64,000 nt of DNA from Pyrenula massariospora (lineage: Eukaryota > Ascomycota > Eurotiomycetes > Pyrenulales > Pyrenulaceae). The position numbers and the translations under genes were made by a program. Location: contig JAGFMI010000001.1 of the NCBI GenBank assembly GCA_021030905.1, positions 186,001-250,000 of the forward strand. Reading direction: 5' to 3'. Shown here piece by piece: positions 33,701-45,803 of this stretch. The notes below the pieces were generated by a model, which searched no databases, was not told the DNA's origin, and was given only the letters and a program-made list of their open reading frames with translations. Position 1 is the stretch's first letter; every line of letters begins with the position of its first letter.

Positions 33701-35755
33701 TCAGCGAAGAATTCTTTCATTAAGGACCACTCTGCACCAATCGAGACAAGGTAAGTACTTGCATCCTGCAGGGAGCGTTGGAACACATCATAGGCAGACA
33801 ACTCGCGACCCATAGCGTACCATTGTGCTCCCTGTCCTGTGAAGATGAAGCCGAGCTTGGCGGTCCTTGGTGCTCTCTTAGGTTTAATAGTGGAATCTGC
33901 GAAGGTTTCGCAGAGCTCCTTGCCGGAAAAGGCAACTGCAAAGGAACGCCAAGGGAAAACACTCCGCTTAGAAGCAAGAGTGCGGGCAAACTTAGACAGG
34001 AGTTTCTTCTCTGACTTTTCGCCAACCGTCTCAAGCTTCTCAACAAGATAATCCCGGTAGAGGGACGCAGTGCGCTCAATGCCAGACTGTTCATTGGACG
34101 AGTAAACAAATAGCTTTGCAGGCTCTGGCTGATCGTCGGGAAGGAAATTGCAACCGCTCATAGACAGCCAGCCAGCAGATTTCGTACCGAGAAAGGCTGG
34201 TTTTACATCCGCAGGGTCCATGTCGATACCGGAATCAATTGAAGAAGGGGATCCGACGGCAACGAGTGTGTTATGGTTCCCTTTGAGATGACGAGCTTTC
34301 AAATAATGGTAGGCATCATCAATGATGACGTGGGCGTTGGCGCCTCCATATCCGAAAGAGTTGATACTAATACGGCGAGGACCTTCCGATGGCCAAGGGG
34401 TCAATTTCTGAACGACTTTGAGATTCCAGTCTTCCATTGGAATCCGAGCATTTGGTTTGTTATACCAAAGATTCGGGGGAATCTCTCCCTTCTCGAGCGA
34501 TAGAACAGCTTTAGTCACTTGGGCAAGTCCAGACCCACCTTCCAAGTGACCAATATTTGTCTTGATACTACCTATGAGAAGCGGGTCACCTTGCGGTCTG
34601 GATTTGGCAAGGGTGGCAGAGAGGGCCGCAGTCTCCTGTGGATCACCAGCTTGAGTGCCAGTTCCATGAGCCTCGACATACTGAGTGCCTGAAAGAGGCA
34701 AACCCGCTTCTGCGTAGCATCTGCGGATCAATTCCTCCTGGGAAGTTGCTGAAGGCACGGTAATTCCTATGGTAACAATTAGTATTCAGTTTAGCAGGCT
34801 GGCTTGAGAGCTTTACCTGGAGTGTTGCCATCCTGATTGCTTGCAGTATTCCTGATGATGCCGCGAATGACATCGTTGTCTTTGATTGCCTGGTGAAGCG
34901 GTTTTAAGACAGCGAAAGAAGCACCCTCTCCACGAGCGTACCCATTCGCTTCCTCATCAAAAGAGTGGCATTTCGAGTCGGCACTCAAGAATCCAAGGGC
35001 AGTCATAGCGGTCATAACTCCGGGCACGAGCATGAAATTCACGCCACCAACAATTGCTGTCTTAGATTCCCCAACCCGAAGCGATTGGCAACCCAGATGT
35101 AGAGCAACAAGAGCAGAGGAACAGGCAGTATCAATACTAATACTTGGACCGTGGAGGTCGAAGAACCACGAAATACGGTTCGAAAGAATGGCGGTCCCGG
35201 TACCAGTTCCATAATAAAGAGGGAGATCCTCCTGGTCGGCCGCCATCATTTCGGAATAGTCTTTTGAGAAAGAGCCAACGTAAACCGAAGTGTCCGACCC
35301 AACCATGTCCTCCATGCGAAGACCAGCTAACAAAAATCAGCAGTTTGACCAAGATGGTTGTACACGTGCATACCGTTCTCCATGGCCTCGTAGGCACACT
35401 CAAGTGCCATACGTTGCTGCGGATCCATCGCTTTGGCCTCGTTAGGAGTGATAGAAAAGAAAGGAGCGTCAAATGCAGCAATGTCCCGGTCCATGTAATG
35501 GCCTCCACGAACATTGATTGCTCCAGATCGCTCATTGTAGGGGTGGTAGAAAGAGTCAATATTGAAGCGGTCTTTGGGGACCTCGGTCAAGGCACTTCTG
35601 CCTTTGGAGATCATGTCCCAAAGCTTCTCAGGGTTTGCCGCGTCTCTGGGGAATCTTCCGCCTAGGCCAATGATGGCGATCGGCATGACCGGTTCATCCC
35701 CCTTCATAGACCCGTCATAAGGACTGCTTGCGTGCTGGAGATTAGGACTAAACAT
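27757..35755 (-). CDS. Highly reducing iterative type I polyketide synthase, KS-AT-DH-MT-ER-KR-ACP
   Basis: Exons 35755-35374, 35326-34817, 34766-29265 and 29207-27757; introns 47, 50 and 57 nt; 2614 aa. Domains (approximate residues): KS 22-450 with DTACSSALVALH, EAHGTGTQ and KTNIGHLEG; AT from about 600 (FTGQGAQW; GHSSGE near 693); DH near 1023 (HKVQGTILYP; HPSTLDCCIQ); C-methyltransferase near 1500 (ILEIGAGTGGAT); ER about 1900-2140 (HGAAGGVGQAAI); KR near 2242 (SGGLGGLGRSLA; SSSAGIAG; GNYAAGN); ACP Ser near 2561 (GVDSLLAVE). All catalytic motifs look intact, so a methylated, fully reducible chain is expected from acetyl/malonyl-CoA and SAM. There is no C-terminal thioesterase, reductase or NRPS module, so release needs a partner in trans. 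No such partner is adjacent. The next gene upstream is 4 kb away. Product unknown. Confidence 0.96.
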
Positions 35756-38700
35756 TTTGGAGGTGTGACAAAATATCTAGGATAAGCCTAAAGAGGGATA
35801 GTCAATTAAGGATCCTAGGGTTGAAGGAAGGGCTTAGGCTGGGACGGTGTTGAAAGAGTGGTTTCGTTCTGGTCGTGAAGCACGTTGCAGCTAGAGAGAG
35901 ATCGCAGCCGGGAGGGACTGATTACATTATAAGAATAAGTGTCCCCCATAATGTTGTTAACGCCAGAGGCAAGTGCTCCGGCGTCATTCGCGAACAAGTT
36001 GAAAGGCTCCGCGCGGCGACTGTTTCGAAGTTACTGAGGCGGGAGACTTTCACACTGAGGGTGTTCTATTGTTAGCTTCGTGTAGCCTGCCCTGGCAGCT
36101 TAGTTAGGTACAAGGAGCGTCCATGCCCGGCCTGAGCCGAGCATAGCGAACTCTTGAGGAGATAAGATGAGCGAGGGGCTGAGCGGCGACATGCCAGCAC
36201 GGGACTGGTGAAAACTCGAAGTATCATCTTTGATAAGTCGTAGTGGCAGAGGCAGAGGCGATTTCGTGCGATGCAATTAGGGGGTAGAGGCTACAGGGCT
36301 CGGCGAGTTGATTTTTCAACGCATTCCAGTGGCAGTGGCAGTCTCGTCTCTTACTAGCGACAAGTGAGATATGCACGGCACGCTCATCCGTATTGAATGA
36401 GGTGCGGGAGCAAGATCGAGACAGGAGAGGAAGTGATCGAGCGGATTGCAATAGTCGATCGACGATGAGAGTTATCTCGAAAGACCGCGACGAGGCTATT
36501 CTAGCCATTTGCCTGGACTCTCATTGGCTAATATCTCAGCCTTGCGTCTTCCGACGTGTTGCGGCGACTTTACCAGTGAAGCGAAGAAAAGAGAGAGACG
36601 CTCATCAGTCGCATTTACGGCTTCGTTAAAAGCCTCATCTAGAGAAGATCAATTAGTCAAAGTGATCGTGCGGCCGTGTTCATGGAGGACTAATTTTGTA
36701 GAAACGCGACGCCCTCTAGACAAGGTTTTCGTGATGCACTGTACTTTTAGCACTGTCCTTGCTCCTTCATCTTGAGAGGACAACTCGTCTGTGGATCAGG
36801 GACTTATAGAACCCTGTCAATGATGCTATGTATCAACCTGTCCTGTCTTTGTCGATCCATGCAAGAAAACACAGCATTGGAATTGTTCCAAGCCGGCATA
36901 AAATGGACGGAGAAAGCCAAGATCTCCGTCTTATGCATTTACATCCTACAGTGATAGATCGGGAACTCTACTTTTAATTGAGAGATGGTCCAGCTTGACC
37001 TCATACATGTCCGCCTTAACACCTACAACAGTGCTGCAATTTATATGCAATCACAGTCTGATCCTGGTCCTTTTCTTTGACGGGCTGCTCCATGGATGAC
37101 GGAAAGCTGGAAGCACTGACTATTCGCTGTGCCCGCATCGTTCAGAGCTTCGAATAGATCAGTATCAGAATATTGATCATGCCTGAACATGATTTACTTT
37201 AGCCACTTTTGATTGATGAAAAGTTAGGAAGCACTTGCGAGAGATTTCAATTAACCTTTGGTTAGCGGAGGAGCCGTCGATTAAAACATTGAATTACTGA
37301 GGTTAGGATATGAATTCCTTGGTTATTCATAATAAAATTATGGTCGGCATGCTACGGCAAAGAGATCGTCTACGACTGAAAATATTCCTCTATACTATCG
37401 ACCTCACCCGCCAGCATATTATTTTAGTCATCATGCAGACCTACCAATACCCACTGATATTACCTGTTCCTTACCTACGCTCTCCTGACTTTCCATGCAG
37501 TGGAGTCTAAAAACCCTAATGATTACATTAAGTTTAGGTCTCCCCTTTCGTCTATCTTCGGCACCAATACGTCTGTACACGTAATGACACGCGCTGGCTA
37601 GGTCGGTGATGTTAATGAGCGTTGAATACGAGATTGCTTTGTTGCACTGCTCTTCCACATGCTAACGAAGATGGACCTTTAGACCAAGGTTGTTCGCTGC
37701 AAAAGCATCATTTCGTAATGTCGCCATCTCACTTACAGCTATCCTGCTAATCCGGTTCACGTTTCAGCAGCTCGTCCAACCGTGCCTGGAGTAGACCCGT
37801 TGCGCAAAAAGTCGCAGTTTGTGCGAGTCGTTGATTCTGTTCCCATATTTGCTTGTCCAAAATGGAGTACATGTCTCTTCTCGTCGGTAAAGCTGGCCAG
37901 TCTATTGCATGGGAGCTGCACCACTATTGATTTAGCTGCGTATTTTGTAGACTGTAGTAGTGGCACTCTCACTCCGCTCGTTATTGATGTCGTTCACAGT
38001 CATCGTCCTCGTTTTTTGCTAAAGTAGGTCGGTACTCAGCGATTAGTTAGTTAGAGGTTGGTGAATAATAGCCATTCTCTCTTTGGACGTGGATAACAAT
38101 ACGAGACGATATGTATCTCAGAATGTTCCGTACATCCTTGAAGCCTTGGACTAGAAAGGTGCTTAGTATCGTTAATGCATCAGCTTATACGGTGTAAATG
38201 CCTATAAGCGAAGTCGTACAATGTTGCACGTAATGGAAGGACCTACCTTCAAGAGTAACCCATATGGATGATTTAAAGATTCTTACCTATTGCCCGTGCT
38301 CGGTTTGAGCGTGTATCGGCTGGGGGTACCCTGCGGTTGCATGCCTTACAGGTTCGACCTACACTAAGTCGGATGCTAGGTTTGATTGTCAGAAAGCACC
38401 ATCTTCACCGTTTTGAATGGTTTCTTAGGTGGTGCAACGATATTTTGTCACAAGCACAACCACTTAAAAAGCATTGAAGAGGTAAGATAGTACTTTTTGT
38501 CGTCTGTGTCACGGAGATCAAAAGATTATGACTGAGAGAGAAGGATTGTTGAACATTTTCTTTTTTTTGAATTACCCGCCTTTCTATGACGTCGAAGATG
38601 GCGAGTTTTCGGCTGGTAGTGTCATGGGCGTTGAGACGATGGATGTCGCCAAGCGCACTACAATAAGCATAAATCGCGTGAAGGCAAACAAGAAACATCA

Positions 38701-39757
38701 ACAGTGGTTTTCAATTCTTCAACAACAGAGTCATAAGCCATAGTCTTTGCGGATTACGGTAAAAAAGCAAGCTGGGTTTCGCACACTTGTGTCAGGCCTA
38801 CGTGAGAGGCGTGTTCGAAGTCGCTCAGGCTAAGAATTGCATCTTTGAAAGGCAAAAGAGCCGAGGTCTGGACGTGCACGTTAAACAGCGACCAGAGAGT
38901 CGGAAATTCCCCGCTCGCGGAGCTGTAAAGGGGTCTCCGGTGTGATGTGCGAAAGAGCATCCGCATGAAGGATCCGGACGGGTAGCCCAAATGGGTTGTG
39001 CTGATTCCTGACCTCCGCTCCGCAAGTTGGTATAAGTAAGCGGCAAGCAGGAATGGCCAGCTCCTTCACGTGAAGGAAGGTGGAGACCCCGCCACCGCTC
39101 CTCCCAAGTCCCTGTCGGCGACAATTTGGAGTCTTCGGCATTCCGCTCAGGGCGACGTCACCCGGAAAGGCTAATCCAATGTCATCTGTCTCTCGCCAAG
39201 CCCACGGCGATTTTGAGCGCGACATGGCGATGCTGTTCTCTGACCTGCGCTCTCCAGCGACTATAAAAGGGCTTCGTGTTTGCTCTGTGCCTGTTGCTGG
39301 CTAATCTCTAGTCGCTCTAGTAAAGTCGAGAACGCATTGTTGTCACCTGTCGCGTGCTGAGCGTTGTGCAAGCTGGCTGCGGTGATATATCGACCTGTGC
39401 TGACCGTGCTCGTTGTTCTTATCGATTTCGATTTCGATTGAGGCACGGTTTCGAAGACAGTCAGGAATCTGCGGCTCTGTTGGAAGCAGTACTTAAAGGC
39501 GGCTGTGCCGCGCTCTTGGGGGCCGATCTATGCGCGGGGCGTCGCTCGATCGCAAAGCCACTGACTCGATGCTTGCGCCATCTTCGGCCACAACCTACCT
39601 ATCCATGACGCTTGCTTAGGCGTTCCCACAGCCCGGCATCCCAAACATAGGTAGGCGGCTTCAAAGACTTCATGGTCGTCCTTCGGCGCACTGAAGGGCT
39701 GCTCTCAGTCTGTCTCCTTCTTCCTCCAGCAACAAGGGAACCCGTGCTACCGCGAAT
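35756..39757. other. 4-kb gene-poor region upstream of the PKS
   Basis: Only frames under about 100 codons with no motif or splice support. The first few hundred bases must hold the PKS promoter on the minus strand. I do not see a clear paired CGG...CCG site that I would assign to a Zn2Cys6 regulator. The rest could be decayed gene or transposon DNA. Confidence 0.5.
39262..39268 (+). promoter_or_regulatory. Possible TATA box
   Basis: TATAAAA in GCGACTATAAAAGGGC, a strong match. It lies about 490 bases before the ATG of the four-helix protein, which would imply a long 5' leader or a leader intron. Confidence 0.3.
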
Positions 39758-40530
39758 ATGCCTGGACTTCAAACACTCGCAGTGCTGTGCCTTGTCTTCT
39801 GTTTTGCCCTATCAGTTACGGTTCTAGGATTGACGGCAAATTATCTCCACTACATCGACGGACCTGCGAAGGATACAATCTCAACGATAAGATACGAATC
39901 CGGGCAGAATAAATTTAGCCTCACTCCGGGATGCGTGAGGAAGGATAACTACTACATGATCTTAGCCAGTGGAATTGGAGGAACCATCGATTCGTTTTTG
40001 ATCATTGCCATGCTTCTGACCAAAAGCAGATACCGGAAGGTGAGCTAGCCTACCTAACCCCTCGAACAACTGGCGACCCTCCCGAAGGAGTCTAATTCAC
40101 GCCCCCATCTACTAATAGTGCCACTTAGGCGTCAGCCGCGATCACCAATATGCTCTTATACGTCGCCGTAGCCATCATCTCTGTCGGTCGCTCCCTTGCC
40201 GCAGCTGCCTGGTCATGGGCAGACTACAGTCGATACGATCCGTCCTTCGATCCTGCGGCCACTCCGACAGCTGCTGGTCAGCAATACCCAGCTGGCAGAG
40301 GCTGCTTCACTCCCGAAACGTACTTTGATCAGGTCTCAAAATACATACCAAATTCTAGTTCTGCAGCACACCTTCGATCCATCAGCCGCCAAATTGAAGC
40401 CACTCGGGCCCTGACTATCCCCCTCACCGTACTCTATACGTTCGCCCTTGTTGCCATTCTGGTAAATGACATAAAGAGAAAGAGGGATTTTCAGCCACCT
40501 AAAGAAGACAGGGTTGCACTGTCAGGATAG
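39758..40530 (+). CDS. Small four-helix membrane protein, unknown function
   Basis: Exons 39758-40039 and 40129-40530 with an 89-nt GTGAGC...TTAG intron; 227 aa. Four hydrophobic segments: LAVLCLVFCFALSVTVLGL near the start, YMILASGIGGTIDSFLIIAM, LLYVAVAIISVGRSLAAAAW and IPLTVLYTFALVAIL near the end, then a basic tail (NDIKRKRDF). One Cys lies in the first loop and one (GRGCFTPETYF) in the second. The layout is like fungal MARVEL/tetraspan-type proteins of the plasma membrane, but no signature allows a family call. The joined frame bridges the membrane segments smoothly, which supports the intron. Confidence 0.75.
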
Positions 40531-42646
40531 ATCCAACGGGTAGAAGCCATGTGGCTCCGCTGAAGTCGGACAGTGGTGAACGACACCGTGCAACCTTCAA
40601 ACGGTCTGCCTTGCGGCGTTGCCCGGCAGACGTACGAGGCTGCTTCTTGTACCGAGTAAGAATTGCCGTATCTTGCTGCTGCACCTGCAGTCCTGCACCG
40701 AACTTCTGACTTCCAAGCTCACGGTTCCTCGCTTATTCGATATCCAAAGGCTCTGAACTTTGCGTTGCTTCCACGACTTGCGCCGATAATGGCGGAACGG
40801 CTAAACCTAAGCAGAACTTTCTCGGTTTTCAGATTCCATTATCTTAGATTGGAAAGCGCCAGAATTTAAACTCAGACCTGCGGGTCATCGTCAGTGGCCC
40901 CCAAAGGCACGAATCTTTGGCTTGCAGCCACCCCAGCCAACCCTTCTCCTCAGGCGAGAAAAAGTCCTGGCAGCCGCCTTCTCTGCCGCTTCCTTCTCAC
41001 CCCGAAACAGCTCTGACGAGAACCACTTTGCCTTCACGCCGCTATCTAAAATGCGGGCAAGGATCGGCCCCACACCTCGCTTCAGGGGTTCAGTGGCCGT
41101 ATCTCGCGTATTACAGTACGCTTAAGCATCCTGGCAAATTACCTTAGTGCCGGGTATGAAGATCCACAAAGCCCCCATATTCATCGTACGCACGCACGCA
41201 TTGACCTGTCCAACGCCAGCCATGGCATTTTGCTTTTCCCACGTTGGTGTGCATCCAAGGACCTGATAATCCCGCACCTGCAGCCAATTACGAAATGTCG
41301 CCGGGGACCCACCTTCATAACACGGATGTCTGGGCATGTCATTGCCTTTACGACATAAAACATTAGAACCATTCCGACATTCTCGTCCTGGCAGTACCAT
41401 TCATCCTCATTACCTGGACCATGGCCTCGCTTGACTTCGGCCAAGGATCCCGAAGGACGAACGTCTTGGTGCGCAATCTCAGGCCGTGGACACGGCACAT
41501 AAGCTTCCCATATTCGTACTGCAAACCGACATATCCATGAGTATCCTGGAGGCTACCTGTCTAGGCAAGTTCTCCGCCCCACGATCCTCACCCGAAAGCG
41601 TAGGACCACACGATCAGGGCCGTAGGCATGGCCTTGCCACAGCTTATACGTGGATTCTTATCCCGTCGGACGTGAATGGTATCCCTTGGCTAATATCCGC
41701 CCGCCAAGCCGCATTCGGGTCATTTAGCGGAGGCCATCCTGGTCCGAGTTTTTCAGAGTCTACGATGTCCCCCCAGTTTTTCGATTCCATTGCGAACTTC
41801 CGAACCCTAAAGTTTTTCCAGATTCATGCCTCGGCTGTCAGCGTTCTCTCCACTTTCGATGATCATGGAGTTTTCAGATTTGGATGCTGATTCATGTAGC
41901 AAAAAATAACACATGCAAGATTGCTGGTGTGGGAGGACCCTGAGATGTTGGTGCTGCCAGAGTTTATATCAACTTCATGTCTTCCACGCAGGATTGCTTT
42001 TCCTGCTTGTTTGTGTTCAGTAATCATGGCCTGTCCTTGGCGTTTCACGTGTTCAGTATATGGTTGCGTCCGTCACGTGATGGCTGGAGTCTTGATCCTT
42101 GATACTGCGGCGATAGCCTTTTCACTGTTACTTTCAGCACCGAAGCTGATATGTGTTTGAATATTGAGTGGAAATGTTAGATTTCCCATGTATTCTATCC
42201 AATGTCTGGAGGGTTCTATGGGCAAGAGCAGCGAGGAGAGATCAGAGCAAGTGTAGACAAGAAATCTAATATAGTGTAACCAAAAACATGTCACAAATCT
42301 TGTGACCAGAATTTATCGGCGGACATAGTCCCATCGTCTAACAGGACAACTTCCAATCTTCCCGTCTCTCTAGAGATGCCCCGTCCAGGAACGCCTCGCT
42401 ATGCTTCGAGATGTCCAATCCCAGGAACGCCTCGCTTGCCCAGTCCCAGTGATGAATACACCTGTTCCTGCGTCGCGAGACGCTACTACCCTGCTGGAAG
42501 ATAGAATGCTACCTCCATCTTCCGATTCCAATCTCAACAAATCCCACTTCTAATAAAGTAACGCAAAGAACCACCAACCAGGCCGAATCAATGCAGCAAA
42601 GAGGAGGGGAGATGAGAAATAAAATGCTCCAAGGGGGTTTCACTTT
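40531..42646. other. Convergent intergenic region
   Basis: 2.1 kb between the four-helix gene and the regulator, both ending here. No supported gene. It contains a short direct repeat at 42385-42400 and 42421-42436. Confidence 0.45.
42385..42436. repeat. 16-bp direct repeat pair
   Basis: CCAGGAACGCCTCGCT occurs at 42385-42400 and again at 42421-42436, within related flanks (GATGCCCCGTC / GATGTCCAATC). It is downstream of the regulator gene. Confidence 0.7.
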
Positions 42647-44065
42647 TCAAAAAGCCCCCTTAATCCCCTCAACAAGGTGCTGCAAAAGCGCCCTAACCTC
42701 CGCAATCTCCCGCGAGCACTCCGTCCCTACGCCGACGCCGCCAGTGAAGCTCCGCTCGTCCCCCGCCTCGCACACCACGCGCTGCAGCTTCGCGAGGTGG
42801 AAGTCCATGGTCGTCAGGTGGATGGCGTTGGCCAGGGCGCCGCTGGCGTAGTGGTGTTTTGGGGGGGAGGGGATGCTGGGGTCGACGTCGAGGTTGATGG
42901 GGGAGACTTGGTCGGACGCGGAGGAGGGGGTGGGGGAGGGGTGGTGCGAGTACGGGCGGGAGCTGGGGGTTGCGGGGGAGGAGAGGGAGGTGGCGAGGGC
43001 GCGGTAGATGGTCAGGACCATGCTGATGGCGGTGCTGGTGAGCATGGTGGCGGGGTTGGAGTCTGAGGGGTGCTCGGAGATGGATGAGAGGGTGCTGGTG
43101 CTGGGGTGGGCTGAGGCGAGGACGGTGGGGACCACGTCGCAGAGGGTGGAGATGGTGGCGAAGAGGGTTTCGCGGCGGGTGTCGCTGGAGTGGGAGGGGG
43201 TGCTGGGCCAGGACTGGCCGTGCTCGAGGCGGAGGGAGTGGAGGATTTGGGAGAGCGTGCGGTAGGTGCTGGGAGAGGCTGCGTCTGGTTGAGTTGGAGG
43301 CGAGCCCCACGAGTTGGTGTTCGTGTGTGCGGTCTGGAGGCGGTGGAGACTGTGTGCCTGGGTGTAGGAAGGCGGTTTTTGAGGACTCAGCGTTGGGATC
43401 TTGCTAGAGTCGGGAAATTGGAAAGAGTTGCTCCTCGATTGGGGAGTTGGCATATTGAAGGAGTTGGTGGTAGCACTAGGATCAACGCTATAGCTGGTGT
43501 GATGAGAACGCTGAAGAGGTTCTGGAGCTGGACGCTGTATTTTGGCTGGAGAGCTTTGCTGTGGTATTGGATACGCGGTTGGTGTTGGCGACAGTGGCAA
43601 ACTCGATTGATCGAAATTAAAATCCAATGAAGTAGGTAGATTGCCTGCCTCCGCCCACTCGAATGCGCAATCGTTGGTGCCATCAAGCATTGGAATATCG
43701 TAGGTTGAAGGGCAAGTGTTGAACATATCAGAGGATGGGCTGCCCAGCTGCTGTGGCTGCTGAGTTGGTTCCTGCTGAGTCTCATGATGCTGCTGTGACT
43801 CTGGCTGTTCCTTTATTGTAGTCGCTCGAGCCGTAGGGACAGATTTTTTTCGTTTTTGCTTGCGGTCTTCGCGGCTGCTCCCCTTTCGGGGTCGGCCCAT
43901 TTCGTCTCGAGGAGAAAATATGCAAATACGGCCAGTGTTTTGACAATTGCTACACGCTCCAGGACCTGTAGCCGGGCAACGTATCTTCCTCGTATGGCAG
44001 GCGTCGCAAGCATCACGATGCTTTTGTAGCTGAGTCTGGGGCGCCTCCATGGTGGTAGTAGACAT
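42647..44065 (-). CDS. Zn2Cys6 transcription factor
   Basis: Single exon of 472 aa. The binuclear zinc cluster is at the N-terminus: six Cys at residues 20, 23, 30, 38, 41 and 48 (CDACHTRKIRC, CSNC, C), followed by SPRDEMGRPRK and a basic stretch (REDRKQKRKK), probably both DNA contact and nuclear localisation. A Gln-rich region (residues about 85-110) and long Ser/Pro/Thr-rich stretches follow. The C-terminal part (ATMLTSTAISMVLTIYRALA, and DFHLAKLQRVVCEAGDE) has helices like those of regulators from polyketide gene clusters of the AflR type. It is the only regulator in the window, 8 kb from the PKS, so it is a candidate pathway activator by location only. Its DNA is GC-rich in the C-terminal half. 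Confidence 0.9.
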   Translation of the reverse strand: MSTTTMEAPQTQLQKHRDACDACHTRKIRCPATGPGACSNCQNTGRICIFSPRDEMGRPRKGSSREDRKQKRKKSVPTARATTIKEQPESQQHHETQQEPTQQPQQLGSPSSDMFNTCPSTYDIPMLDGTNDCAFEWAEAGNLPTSLDFNFDQSSLPLSPTPTAYPIPQQSSPAKIQRPAPEPLQRSHHTSYSVDPSATTNSFNMPTPQSRSNSFQFPDSSKIPTLSPQKPPSYTQAHSLHRLQTAHTNTNSWGSPPTQPDAASPSTYRTLSQILHSLRLEHGQSWPSTPSHSSDTRRETLFATISTLCDVVPTVLASAHPSTSTLSSISEHPSDSNPATMLTSTAISMVLTIYRALATSLSSPATPSSRPYSHHPSPTPSSASDQVSPINLDVDPSIPSPPKHHYASGALANAIHLTTMDFHLAKLQRVVCEAGDERSFTGGVGVGTECSREIAEVRALLQHLVEGIKGAF

Positions 44066-45803
44066 TAGATTTTTATAACACTACTTTTCGAGAAAATGCC
44101 GGTGGGAGATATCTTCGCTGACGAGATGTTGCTGACCGAGTACACTCTTGGTTGACAAGAAGCGAGATGAAAATGAGCTTTACTAAAAAGATTAATTCGT
44201 TGAAGAACTAGTCCCTGTCCCCTTTGAAGGAGCTCAAGATAGATTTTCATATAACAGAAGCAGAGAATTTCTATTGACGGAAATGCACGTTGATCTTATA
44301 TGAGACGCGGGAGGCCTTGGGGCAAGGATAGCTGAGGGGAACGGTACAGCCTGCATACCTTTAGAGTGTGCATAAAGTTGTGTTGGTCCGGCTGGTAAGA
44401 AAAAATTGAATGTAACTTTTGCGTCTTTTTTCCTTCTTTGGGATCACACCAGATGCTCTACATTATTGGAGCGAATGAATCGAGATTCAAATCCCAGATC
44501 GAGATCGGCAAAAGGAGGTAGTAAAAGTTACACTGTGATATTTTGTGACGAACACACAGTGAATGGGGCTAGCTACCTCAATAATCAATGTACAGTCAGT
44601 CCGTACTGGAACCGTTTCGCAGCTCCACTTTCGGTGGTACTGTGCGCCAAGAGTTGCGAAACGTCTCCATTAAGCTGCTAAGACAAAAACTATAATTATG
44701 AGCTTTCCTGCGATGTTAAAATGTGACCGAATCAATTTCACCCGTATCTTAGTGTTAGGCTGAAGAGATAATATGTGTCGGCTGGCAGAACCCTTGGCCA
44801 CTGTGGAACCGCAAAATCAGCTCGTCTTTGGTCGTCACAACGGTTGATAGAAGCTAAGGCTGATAGGTACCCGTAAATACCGGTATACGCGTAGGATCGG
44901 AGGCGGCTTAAAGGTGTAGTCGCCTCGCTATCTGAGCCATCCTACTGGTAAAGCTGTAGCGGACTTTGGAGAATTTGCCATTCCGAATTCAGTGACTAAG
45001 CTATGGATATGTTGAGCGAGTCATCTCGGCAATGGGGCGAGGTACAGCGTGTGCCTCTGCCGAAAGCATGGATTAGAAAGTAACCGATGATAGTCGTCCT
45101 CCGACTCCCGTTCTTGTTTATGTGGGGCCTGAGCTCATCAAGCGGGCCGAGAGTCTTGGTCCATTAGTGTGTGGGTGTGTGTTCCTTTGTCTCTGTGTAT
45201 AGGGCTCCTCCTGGGCTCCCTCCCGGGCTCCCTCCCCTGGAGAGCTCCCCGGTCTAAGCTGCAGCTAGCCACACGCCAAAGGCGCTATGGTGATCCTTGC
45301 CAGAAATACGTAGCTTCCAGAACGAATACGGTTGCGTAATGTCGTACAAAGTGGTTTTGCTGGCCGCAAACAGGCAAGAGCACTGGCTCTTAGTGCCATG
45401 ACACTCTGTCAGCAGCATTGGCATTGCCATGTGGTGCAATTCAAATAAAAGATTCTTTTGAGTGGCCATATAAGTCGGATTAAAGCCGAGCTCTCGTGGT
45501 GGGTCCGCAAGTGGGGAGGGACTTCTGCTCTGATCTACCGGAAAGCGGGCATCAATGCATCATCCATGGAGAACTTTCTCAGGGTCTACACCTCCAGAAG
45601 GAGGGCTCAAGCGCTCCCATTTCCAGAGACCAAAAAAGCAATATCTGGTTGCCGGATTGGGAAGACCGACATGAGCTCGGTCAGCTCGGTCGTTTTGTGG
45701 GCTGAAGTACCCAAAAGCCACCAGCGTGGGTGTGGCCAAAGTGCACAATGTAAGCGTCATAGACTAAGCTTAAATTCAGATAAACAAATCACATTACGAG
45801 CTG
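44066..45803. other. Upstream region of the regulator; gene-free
   Basis: Holds the regulator promoter. No other supported gene. A short CTCC-rich run (GGGCTCCCTCCC repeated) lies near 45205-45240. Confidence 0.45.

Noticed and set aside
38340-38375. GGTTCGACC text resembling a tRNA B box
   Set aside because: The B-box consensus is not complete and no cloverleaf with an A box and acceptor stem could be formed.
42677-43310. Long frames antisense or out of phase in the regulator's 3' half
   Set aside because: Gly/Val or Pro/Arg-rich shadows of a GC-rich coding region.
44470-44490. GATTCAAATCC text resembling a tRNA T arm
   Set aside because: One conserved position is wrong and no acceptor stem or A box fits.
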